This document shows, piece by piece, positions 1-6,653 of a stretch of 64,000 bases of DNA (the first letter of the stretch is position 1; each line of letters begins with the position of its first letter). The stretch covers positions 669,001 to 733,000 of the forward strand of contig JANRJQ010000004.1 in NCBI GenBank assembly GCA_033763895.1, in the 5' to 3' direction. Position numbers and translations under genes: made by a program. The stretch is from Chloroherpetonaceae bacterium (lineage in GTDB: Bacteria > Bacteroidota > Chlorobiia > Chlorobiales > Thermochlorobacteraceae). Under the pieces are notes generated by a model. That model made no database searches, was not told where the DNA came from, and saw only the letters and a list, made by a program, of their open reading frames with translations.

Positions 1-125
1 ATGAGTGGTTCACGACGCGGTGGTTTCGACAAGCTCAACCACCTCACATTGTGGCTTGCAGGATTCCGCAGAGAGCATGACGAGCATCATATAGCACCGG
101 AATGACAAAATGAAGGGACCATTTC
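1..125. repeat. Mosaic intergenic repeat with REP-like inverted repeat
   Basis: No gene is visible in the first 230 bases. Positions 19-43 form an inverted repeat with arms GGTGGTT and AACCACC around TCGACAAGCTC. The same 25-mer recurs at 12820-12844, 12972-12996 and 13988-14012. The following GCAGGATTCCG and CCGGAATGAC pieces recur near 12908-12945. The block therefore belongs to a dispersed, mosaic intergenic family; whether it is mobile or transcribed cannot be told from sequence. Confidence 0.7.
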
Positions 126-182
126 AAAAGGAAGGGGTGTAGGTTGTAAGTAAAATCACATTTAACAGAAACACTTTCAAAC

Positions 183-209
183 AAAAAAAGCCGCAAATGC
201 GGCTTTTTC
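183..209 (-). terminator. Intrinsic terminator of the histone H1-like gene
   Basis: GCCGC and GCGGC arms enclose an AAAT loop, with an A-run on one side and a T-run on the other. The hairpin lies 23 bases past the stop of the minus-strand gene ending at 232. It could work in both directions. Confidence 0.8.
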
Positions 210-231
210 AATTATTGTTTTGAAGCGAAAC

Positions 232-423
232 TTATTCCTCTTTGCCGGAATCGGTTTGTTTCAGGTTCTGAACCTCCGTTCGGATTTCTTGTGCTTTCCG
301 CTTGAGGTCGGCCATATGCTTACGGACGCGCGTGCCCGCAGATTTATTGCCCTTGTCGTAAAACTTCCGAAAATCTTCTTCCATTTCAGAAATCATTGCC
401 TTCAATTCTTCAAATCGTGTCAT
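232..423 (-). CDS. Histone H1-like protein (Hc1 family)
   Basis: This 63-residue, highly charged helical protein resembles the short Hc1/HctA-like histone family common in Bacteroidota and Chlorobiota. The tract FRKFYDKGNKSAGTRVRK (residues 18-35) is the recognisable part: it has the lysine/arginine pattern and the central GNKSAGTR motif of that family. It probably binds DNA or nucleoid material without sequence specificity. It sits 57 bases downstream of the transaldolase gene on the same strand and is followed by a strong hairpin, so it could end that transcript or be its own unit. The function is inferred from family resemblance only. Confidence 0.8.
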   Translation of the reverse strand: MTRFEELKAMISEMEEDFRKFYDKGNKSAGTRVRKHMADLKRKAQEIRTEVQNLKQTDSGKEE

Positions 424-480
424 TGTTGTACTGGTTTGATGTTTTTAAGGAGTTGGAAACTCAAAAATAGTACTTCTTAA

Positions 481-1155
481 TTAAACTTTTGCCGTTTTTT
501 CACGCATCGATTTCGCATCTTCCATAAACTTCTGAAGCCCTAAATCGGTCAGTGGATGCTTCACCAATTGCTCAATCACCTTAAGCGGAATAGTGGCAAC
601 ATCGGCGCCAAGCAGCGAAGCTTCAAGCACATGAACCGGATGGCGGATGCTCGCCGCCAAAACTTGTGTTGGTAAATCGTAGTTTCTGAAAACCGTGACA
701 ATCTGCTCAATCAACGCCATTCCGTCGGTGCTAACATCATCCAAGCGACCAATGAACGGGCTAACATAAGTTGCGCCGGCTTTTGCCGCAAGCAACGCTT
801 GATTGGCTGAAAAAACCAGCGTGAGATTGGTTTTTATCCCCTTGGTGCTAAAATACTTTGTGGCTTTAATTCCTTCGTAGGTCAATGGAACCTTTACCAC
901 AACATTTTCGTGAATATCTGCCAAGTGTTCGCCTTCGGCAATCATTTCATCGGCCTTAAGGGTTGTCACCTCAGCGCTGACCGGGCCATCTACCAATTGG
1001 CAGATTTTTAAAATATGATTGGTAAATGCGTCGTATGTCAGTGGTTTCAATTCCTTGGCGATTAGTGTCGGGTTGGTGGTTACACCATCCAACACACCAA
1101 GCGATTGCGCTTCCTTGATTTCTTCGAGATTGGCTGTATCAATAAAAAATTTCAT
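481..1155 (-). CDS. tal: Transaldolase, small fructose-6-phosphate-aldolase-like type
   Basis: The product is 224 residues, the size of the short TalC/Fsa subgroup rather than the ~320-residue classical transaldolase. It begins [16 protein letters not shown], carries GVTTNPTLI (residues 25-33) and has the Schiff-base lysine in VVKVPLT (near residue 88). [14 protein letters not shown] and AASIRHP also match the family. The expected reaction is transfer of dihydroxyacetone units in the non-oxidative pentose phosphate pathway, or fructose-6-phosphate cleavage; sequence alone does not separate these. It is a cytoplasmic protein of complete length. The neighbouring deoxyhypusine-synthase-like gene upstream has its own terminator, so the two are probably transcribed separately. 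Confidence 0.93.
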   Translation of the reverse strand: MKFFIDTANLEEIKEAQSLGVLDGVTTNPTLIAKELKPLTYDAFTNHILKICQLVDGPVSAEVTTLKADEMIAEGEHLADIHENVVVKVPLTYEGIKATKYFSTKGIKTNLTLVFSANQALLAAKAGATYVSPFIGRLDDVSTDGMALIEQIVTVFRNYDLPTQVLAASIRHPVHVLEASLLGADVATIPLKVIEQLVKHPLTDLGLQKFMEDAKSMREKTAKV

Positions 1156-1261
1156 AGTTCGGCTGAGATAACAATTTCAAGTGTTGAAGAGTGCAAGCGA
1201 ATCGAACACTCAATGCGCTGCCAAAAAACTCCGTGATAACATCGTAATGTTGAAACTTACC

Positions 1262-1299
1262 AAAAAAAACAAAACCCCGCGAACTTTTTTTCACGGGGC
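1262..1299 (-). terminator. Intrinsic terminator of the deoxyhypusine synthase-like gene
   Basis: On the minus strand CCCCGTGAA pairs with TTCGCGGGG across an A-rich loop and is followed by a run of about nine T interrupted by a G. It lies just past the stop codon at 1330. Confidence 0.85.
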
Positions 1300-1329
1300 T
1301 TGAATTTTATTTCCCCAATTCATGAGTGC

Positions 1330-2379
1330 TTATTTGGCACCAACAGGTTCATGCTTTGTAGCGAGCATTTTATTGAAATTGCGCTCAGGGCGGCTCTTCC
1401 AATTCTTTTTATGATAAGCGTAGCCGGCAATCAATGGAAGGGTTACCGTGGCTTCACCAAAAACCATTTGTTCGTAAGTGGTATCCACTTTGCCCCACGA
1501 ACTGGCTTCTTTGAGCGTTGAGCCCGAAAGCGCCCCGTCGCGTTCATCCGCAACGGTGAGTTGAACGGCATATTTATGCATCGCAACATCTTCGTAACCT
1601 AATACTTCTGCCGCGACAACAATGTCTTGCGTAAAGTTTTTCGGAACGCCCCCACCAATCATAAAAATACCGGTGGTTGGATTTTCGATTTTCACGCGGG
1701 TGAGTTCTAAAAAGTCTTTTCCGCTATCGAAAGAAATATGCGACTCGGGGTTATTCCATTGATGATGAACAATACCGAAACCGGCGGAGCAATCGGAAAA
1801 TGCCGGAACGAAAATCGGCACGCCTTTCTTGAAGCACGAAAGAATAATCGAATTGGCGTTGGGATGATGTTCGTTGATATAACGGCCAAATTCAACGAGC
1901 AATTCGCGTGAAGAATAGGCTTTGTGCTCCAAAGATTTGAAAATATTGGCGGTGGTATCATCACAAACGCGAAGATCATCTTCATCGATGTAGGTATCGT
2001 AAATACGATCGATGTGCAAATCGCGAAGAATGGCATCATCAACAAACGGAGTACCTATGTAATGCTTAAAGCCTAATGCTTCGAAAAAGTCTTGATCGAT
2101 AATATTAGCGCCGGTTGAGACAATAGCATCAACCATATTGTTTTCAACCATATCAATAATGATTTGCTTGAGCCCGGCACTAATCAGAGAGCCGGCGAGC
2201 GTGAGAATCACGGCGCAATCTTTATCGGCTTGCATCATATCAAAATACTTGGCGGCTTTTGATAGGTTGCGGGCCTGAAAGGCCATTTTATCCATATCTT
2301 CAACCATAGAAACCACATCGTATTTTTTCATATCGATGTGCTGAATTGTTTCTTTCAAGAAATCGCTTTTCGAAGGCAT
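1330..2379 (-). CDS. Deoxyhypusine synthase family protein (probably polyamine biosynthesis)
   Basis: This is a full-length member (349 residues) of the NAD-dependent deoxyhypusine synthase family. The active-site lysine segment is conserved as EASSWGKVDTTYEQ near residue 300, equivalent to the SWGK motif of the human enzyme. STGANI and IGGGVPKN are NAD/spermidine-site motifs. Bacteria lack eIF5A, so a true hypusine role is unlikely; characterised bacterial relatives include homospermidine-forming enzymes, and a polyamine aminobutyl transfer is the best inference. Two ATG codons compete: GAGGAG abuts the first (at 2385) but lies six bases before the second (at 2379), so the second was chosen. 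A separate terminator follows the gene. Confidence 0.88.
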   Translation of the reverse strand: MPSKSDFLKETIQHIDMKKYDVVSMVEDMDKMAFQARNLSKAAKYFDMMQADKDCAVILTLAGSLISAGLKQIIIDMVENNMVDAIVSTGANIIDQDFFEALGFKHYIGTPFVDDAILRDLHIDRIYDTYIDEDDLRVCDDTTANIFKSLEHKAYSSRELLVEFGRYINEHHPNANSIILSCFKKGVPIFVPAFSDCSAGFGIVHHQWNNPESHISFDSGKDFLELTRVKIENPTTGIFMIGGGVPKNFTQDIVVAAEVLGYEDVAMHKYAVQLTVADERDGALSGSTLKEASSWGKVDTTYEQMVFGEATVTLPLIAGYAYHKKNWKSRPERNFNKMLATKHEPVGAK

Positions 2380-2457
2380 TGTCATCTCCTCTATTCAGTT
2401 TAACAGTTTATCAATTTAACAGAAATAATACCAACTTGTTTGTTATACCTTTGGGAA

Positions 2458-2561
2458 TAAAAAAAGGGCAAGCGATCTATATCACACGCCCGAACTACCG
2501 GATGCTGCTTCCTTCCGGACCTGACATGATTGGGTAGTCGGCCGCTGTATAGGACTTGCCC
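2458..2561 (-). ncRNA. ffs: Signal recognition particle RNA, small bacterial (4.5S) type
   Basis: On the minus strand the RNA opens with GGGCAAG (2561-2555) and closes with CTTGCCC (2472-2466), then a T-run to 2458 that makes the closing helix double as terminator. The diagnostic domain IV core is present: GTCAGGTCCGGAAGGAAGCA, with the GGAA tetraloop and the asymmetric and symmetric internal loops that bind Ffh. The mature size is about 96 nt. It forms the RNA part of SRP with Ffh and targets membrane proteins co-translationally. The Alu domain seen in Bacillus-type SRP RNA is absent. Confidence 0.95.
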
Positions 2562-2673
2562 ATAACCCCGCGCCTGATACAGTTTCCGACCAAAACCTTG
2601 ACCAAGAAACCTCTTTCATCTTTATCTTACCTACTCAACAAAACGAAATACATCACAAAAAAAATCAAGGGCG

Positions 2674-2704
2674 CAAATATACGGCATCTCACAAATCCTG
2701 CAAA
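2674..2704 (-). promoter_or_regulatory. Bacteroidetes-type promoter upstream of SRP RNA
   Basis: On the minus strand TTTG (2704-2701), 19 bases, then TATATTTG (2681-2674) match the Bacteroidetes consensus TTTG-N19-21-TAnnTTTG. The start point would lie about 105 bases before the mature SRP RNA end, implying a processed leader. A weaker alternative nearer the gene is TTGGTC-N18-TGTATC. Confidence 0.5.
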
Positions 2705-2784
2705 TTAATTTTTTATCTTGACCCCATAGAATTAGGAAATCTTTTTCGCCCTTCTTTCCTTTTCTTTTATTTCAGCTAAACTGT

Positions 2785-3540
2785 ATGACGAACGCTTATC
2801 CATTACCTCCAAGACCGGCCTTTTTAGGCTCGGCAATCGGGCTTCTTATCATCTTTTTGTGGTGCACGCATTTGGCGTATCTCTTTACGACTTTTGAGCC
2901 AAGCAATAGGCAAGGCGCTTTCATATTGACCGCGTTTTTTCACCTTGCGCTTCAAGGGTGGCTGACAACAGGGCTGTTTATCACCGCGCACGATGCAATG
3001 CACGGCACCGTAAGCCGCATAAAGTGGCTCAATCATTTGATTGGTGCAGTTGCCTCGTTTCTCTATGCAGCAATGAGCTACCCAATGCTGCGGCGAAATC
3101 ACTTTAAGCATCACGAAGGCCCTGCGACGCCTGAAGACCCTGATTTCAACGCTGCATCGCAAAATTTCTTTGTTTGGTTTGGCTCGTTTATTTGGCGGTA
3201 TAAAACGTGGTCGCAAATCATCCTAATGGCACTTCTCTACAACTTTTTTGAACGCGTTTTAGGGATTTCAGAAATCACCATTTGGTTGTTTTGGGTCATC
3301 CCTTCGCTTTGGGGTTCGTTACAACTCTTTTACTTCGGCACCTATCTGCCGCATCGATTGCCGCTCGAACCACAAATGCAACCGCATCGGGCGCGCTCGC
3401 AGGCGAAGAATCATCTCTGGTCTTTTTTTTCGTGCTACTTTTTTGGCTACCATTGGGAGCATCACGAGTCGCCGAGAACGGAGTGGTGGCGGCTTTGGGA
3501 ATTAAAAAATTTGTCGTTACCTAAAGCACAGGCCAAGTAG
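2785..3540 (+). CDS. crtW: Beta-carotene ketolase, CrtW type
   Basis: The product (251 residues) is a membrane di-iron oxygenase of the fatty-acid-desaturase superfamily. Its histidine clusters match CrtW: HDAMHGT (near residue 73), HFKHHEGP (near 110) and YHWEHHESP (near 222), plus FYFGTYLPHR. CrtW adds keto groups at C4/C4' of beta- or gamma-carotene rings using O2. Four or so hydrophobic segments place it in the cytoplasmic membrane. Typical length is 240-260 residues, so it is complete. No Shine-Dalgarno is evident before the ATG. No other carotenoid gene is nearby. An O2-dependent ketolase is unexpected in strict anaerobic green sulfur bacteria and suggests an oxygen-exposed lineage (inference). 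Confidence 0.9.
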   Translation: MTNAYPLPPRPAFLGSAIGLLIIFLWCTHLAYLFTTFEPSNRQGAFILTAFFHLALQGWLTTGLFITAHDAMHGTVSRIKWLNHLIGAVASFLYAAMSYPMLRRNHFKHHEGPATPEDPDFNAASQNFFVWFGSFIWRYKTWSQIILMALLYNFFERVLGISEITIWLFWVIPSLWGSLQLFYFGTYLPHRLPLEPQMQPHRARSQAKNHLWSFFSCYFFGYHWEHHESPRTEWWRLWELKNLSLPKAQAK

Positions 3541-3583
3541 AACTTTATCTATACTTTCTAGTAATACTTAAACCTATCGTTTC

Positions 3584-3946
3584 ATGAACCGTTTGCCTGC
3601 ATTTCTTTTCGCGGTATTTCTTATTCTAAGCTCGCTTTCCCTTTCTGCACAAAGCTTTGAAGGGACTTATCGGATTGGTAAAACGACCTTTCGGGCGCGA
3701 GTACTTTCAGAGGCTGACCGCGAAGCCGGGCTTTTTAACATCGTTTATTCCAAAGGCGATACGGTAGGGACTATGGCTTCACTCACCGAAGACCCCAAAT
3801 TTGAGTTTGTCTTTATGGAGCACGAAGGCGAAAAATTATTAGGCACTTTTTACTTCACGAAAGCGTGGAAAGGAAAACCGCTTGAAGGGTATTACATTCG
3901 TGAAAAGGACAAAAAAAGGTTTCCGGTGCGTTTTGTTAAGGAATGA
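3584..3946 (+). CDS. Hypothetical secreted protein
   Basis: The 120-residue product has a clear signal peptide (MNRLPAFLFAVFLILSS, cleavage likely after SLSAQ). The mature part of about 98 residues is predicted mostly beta, with alternating motifs such as GTYRIGKTTFRA, LLGTFYFT and LEGYYIRE, suggesting a small lipocalin- or barrel-like fold. No family is recognised. It follows crtW by 43 bases and its stop overlaps the start of the YqgE gene by four bases (ATGA), so it is probably co-transcribed and translationally coupled with YqgE. Confidence 0.7.
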   Translation: MNRLPAFLFAVFLILSSLSLSAQSFEGTYRIGKTTFRARVLSEADREAGLFNIVYSKGDTVGTMASLTEDPKFEFVFMEHEGEKLLGTFYFTKAWKGKPLEGYYIREKDKKRFPVRFVKE

Positions 3947-4515
3947 TTTCAAAGAAGATTATGGCATTTGAAATAGAAGCAGGAAAACTCCTCATCTCAA
4001 GCATTACCCTTGAAGATCAAAACTTTAAGCGAACAGCCGTGTTGCTTTGCGAGCATAATGAGAGCGGTACGTTCGGGCTTGTCTTAAACCGCGAGCTCAA
4101 TCTCACGGTAAGCGAGGTAATGGAAAATATTGAAGGCTGGGATGCCCCACTCTACTTGGGCGGGCCGGTTCAACCGAATACCATTCACTTCTTGCATCGT
4201 TTTGGAACCAAGGCGGGCAAGTGTCTTGAAATTAGCCCGGGAATATGGTGGGGCGGCGAGTATGAATTGGTCAAAACCCTCCTCGACTCAGGCATTGGCT
4301 CTCCCGATGACGTTCGTTTCTTTTTGGGTTACTCCGGATGGGGGGCAGGTCAACTTGCCGGTGAAATCACCGAATCTGCTTGGATTATGGGCGATATTTC
4401 CGACGCGCAACTTTTTGATGAACCTGCCGACCGCATCTGGAGCCGTGCGCTTAAGCGGCTTGGCGGAGATTTCGCGCTGCTCGCTAATTTTCCCGAAAAC
4501 CCGCAGTTGAATTAA
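3943..4515 (+). CDS. yqgE: YqgE/AlgH family protein (UPF0301)
   Basis: This 190-residue protein belongs to the conserved YqgE/AlgH family. Key matches are GKLLISS, RTAVLLCEHNESGTFGLVLN, YLGGPVQPNTIHFLH and FFLGYSGWGAGQL. The biochemical role of the family is not settled; AlgH was linked to alginate regulation in Pseudomonas. The start at 3943 overlaps the preceding stop by four bases; an internal ATG at 3961 (MAFEIEAGKLL) is an equally good biological start because family members begin only 8-12 residues before GKLL. It appears complete. Confidence 0.92.
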   Translation: MISKKIMAFEIEAGKLLISSITLEDQNFKRTAVLLCEHNESGTFGLVLNRELNLTVSEVMENIEGWDAPLYLGGPVQPNTIHFLHRFGTKAGKCLEISPGIWWGGEYELVKTLLDSGIGSPDDVRFFLGYSGWGAGQLAGEITESAWIMGDISDAQLFDEPADRIWSRALKRLGGDFALLANFPENPQLN

Positions 4516-4665
4516 CTCTTCTCGTCATTGCATTCCTTCATTAGTTTCCACAACATTGATTTCTTCAACGAATTATCTCTTTTTTCTTTCGCATTCCTTT
4601 CCTCAAACGGCAATTTCAGATGTATCTTCTTTTTTTATCAACAACATCTCAAGCAACACGTTTTT

Positions 4666-6375
4666 ATGGCTTCATCGTCATCCGATTCCACTCCACCCTT
4701 TTTTCAATCGCTTCTTCAAAAGAAAATTATTGCACCGCCCGAAAAGCACGGTGAAAACAGCCTCAATCGGGTGCTTACGACCTTTGACCTTACCTCGCTT
4801 GGTGTGGCGGCCATTATCGGTGCAGGGATTTTTTCAACCATCGGGAATGCAAGTTTCAACGGGGGCCCCGCCATTTCGATTCTATTCATTGTGATGGCCA
4901 TTGCTTGTGTATTCACGGCGCTTTGCTATGCGCAGTTTGCCTCTACAGTTCCCGTGAGTGGCAGTGCTTATACTTACGCCTATGTTTCGCTCGGTGAAAT
5001 GACAGCGTGGATGATTGGCTGGGCATTGATTTTAGAATATGCCGTGAGCAATATGGTGGTGGCCATTTCGTGGTCGGAGTATTTCACGTCGATGCTTTCG
5101 GGATTTGGCTTGCATGTGCCCGAATACTTAGCAATGGACTTCGGAACGGCAAGCAAGTCTTTTGCAGATGTGCAAGCGGCACTTGCTTCAGGAAAGCCGC
5201 TCAGTGATTTTCCTTCTTCCGTTCTCACGGCGGCAAAGGCCTACGAGTCCGCACCTTCTTTTTTAGGATTGAAATTCATCGCCGATTTCCCTGCACTTCT
5301 TATCGTTCTTCTTATCACCGCGCTTGTTTATGTCGGGATTAAGGAATCGCGCACCGCCAGCAATGCGCTTGTGGTGTTTAAGGTTGGGGTAATCATTTTT
5401 GTGATTGTGGCCGGCGTCTTTTTTGTGACGCCCGAAAACTGGACGCCCTTTGCGCCGAATGGGGTGGGCGGTGTGCTCAGCGGTGTCGCGGCGGTGTTTT
5501 TCGCGTTTATCGGTTTCGATTCCGTTTCGACGACTGCGGAGGAGTGCAAAGACCCACAGCGCGATTTGCCCAAAGCGATGATTTACTCGCTCATTATTTG
5601 CACTGTGCTCTATGTCGCGATTACAATGGTGCTTACAGGAATGGTGCCTTATAAAGAGCTTGGCGTCTCTGACCCACTTGCGTATGTCTTTGCAAAGGTT
5701 GGGATGCATTTTATATCGGGCGTGATTGCCGTAAGCGCGGTGGTTGCGATCACGAGCGCGATATTGGTGTATCAATTGGGCCAGCCGCGAATTTGGATGG
5801 CAATGAGCCGCGATGGGCTTTTGCCGAAAATCTTTTCACGCATTCACCCGAAGTATAAAACACCCGACTTTTCGACGATTCTCACCGGTTTTCTTGTTGG
5901 CGTTCCCGCACTTTTCTTGAATATGCAAGTGGTTACCGACCTTACAAGTGTGGGCACGTTCTTCGCGTTTATTTTGGTGTGTGGTGGTGTGCTCGTTTTG
6001 GATCCGGAAGGGAAAAACACGGCGGCGAAATTCCGTGTGCCGTATGTGAATGGGCAAGTGATTATTCCGGTGCTATTGGTGCTTTCGCTTGCTGTTGCCT
6101 TTACCCAAATGGAGGGTTACACAGCGTCTTTTTTTGAGAAACCGCAGCAACTCATTTTTTGGATAGTCTTTTTCGGTCTTGCCGTGCAGAGTGTGAGGCT
6201 TCGGCTTTCTTTAATACCGCAGCTTGGGATTTTGGTCAATCTCTTTTTGATGACTGAGCTTGGGGTTGAAAATTGGATTCGATTTTTGGTGTGGGTCGGG
6301 GTTGGACTTGTGATTTACTTCGGATATGGCTACCGCAATAGCAAGCTGAGAAATGAAAGTTCAGGGAAGAGCTAA
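4666..6375 (+). CDS. APC-family amino acid permease (cationic amino acid transporter type)
   Basis: The product of 569 residues has about 13 hydrophobic segments and belongs to the amino acid-polyamine-organocation superfamily. The first helix carries GVAAIIGAGIF, the substrate-site motif, followed by GPAISILFIVMAIACVF; FFAFIGFDSVSTTAEE in helix 6 is typical of the YfnA/CAT subgroup. It probably imports amino acids by H+ symport or exchange. An open frame extends upstream to 4528, but that part is Phe-rich with no start signal, and family alignment favours the ATG at 4666. A longer loop between helices 5 and 6 (residues ~130-195) is noteworthy. The specific substrate cannot be assigned. Confidence 0.9.
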   Translation: MASSSSDSTPPFFQSLLQKKIIAPPEKHGENSLNRVLTTFDLTSLGVAAIIGAGIFSTIGNASFNGGPAISILFIVMAIACVFTALCYAQFASTVPVSGSAYTYAYVSLGEMTAWMIGWALILEYAVSNMVVAISWSEYFTSMLSGFGLHVPEYLAMDFGTASKSFADVQAALASGKPLSDFPSSVLTAAKAYESAPSFLGLKFIADFPALLIVLLITALVYVGIKESRTASNALVVFKVGVIIFVIVAGVFFVTPENWTPFAPNGVGGVLSGVAAVFFAFIGFDSVSTTAEECKDPQRDLPKAMIYSLIICTVLYVAITMVLTGMVPYKELGVSDPLAYVFAKVGMHFISGVIAVSAVVAITSAILVYQLGQPRIWMAMSRDGLLPKIFSRIHPKYKTPDFSTILTGFLVGVPALFLNMQVVTDLTSVGTFFAFILVCGGVLVLDPEGKNTAAKFRVPYVNGQVIIPVLLVLSLAVAFTQMEGYTASFFEKPQQLIFWIVFFGLAVQSVRLRLSLIPQLGILVNLFLMTELGVENWIRFLVWVGVGLVIYFGYGYRNSKLRNESSGKS

Positions 6376-6416
6376 GAGTGTTCAGTTATGAGTTAAGGGT
6401 GAATCTTTCCTTACAT

Positions 6417-6570
6417 GTCATCCCCGCAAGTCGCTTTAGCGACGCGTCGGGAATCTGTGAACCCTTCATTTGAAGGAGTCATTTCGAGCGAAGCGAGAAA
6501 TCACAGATTTTCTGCACACCAGAGATTTCCCAAAATTCTTCAAACCGCTTCGCTCCGTTCGAAATGACCA
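6417..6570. repeat. Mosaic intergenic repeat block
   Basis: The 278-base gap between the permease and the T9SS gene holds a repeat block. Segments such as GAGATTTCCC...TTCAAACCGCTTCGCTCCGTTCGAAATGACC (read in parts) are the reverse complement of the block at 14045-14100, and the CATTTCGAGCGAAGCGAG part resembles repeats near 12719, 12871 and 14108. No ORF is convincing here. Confidence 0.65.
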
Positions 6571-6601
6571 TAAGTTTATTCAATAGTAGGTGTCATTAAA
6601 T

Positions 6602-6636
6602 AAAAAGAGCGCAAGTCTTTTCACTTGCGCCTTTTA
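6602..6636. terminator. Bidirectional intrinsic terminator
   Basis: GCGCAAGT and ACTTGCGC arms enclose a six-base loop, with A-rich sequence on one side and CTTTT on the other. It lies 18 bases beyond the stop of the minus-strand gene and could also end permease transcripts. Confidence 0.8.
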
Positions 6637-6653
6637 CTAAAATGACCGCCTGA

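Noticed and set aside
220-480. 86-codon plus-strand ORF
   Set aside because: Antisense shadow of the histone H1-like gene.
5263-5775. 170-codon minus-strand ORF inside the permease gene
   Set aside because: His/Arg-rich shadow translation typical of antisense to membrane protein genes.
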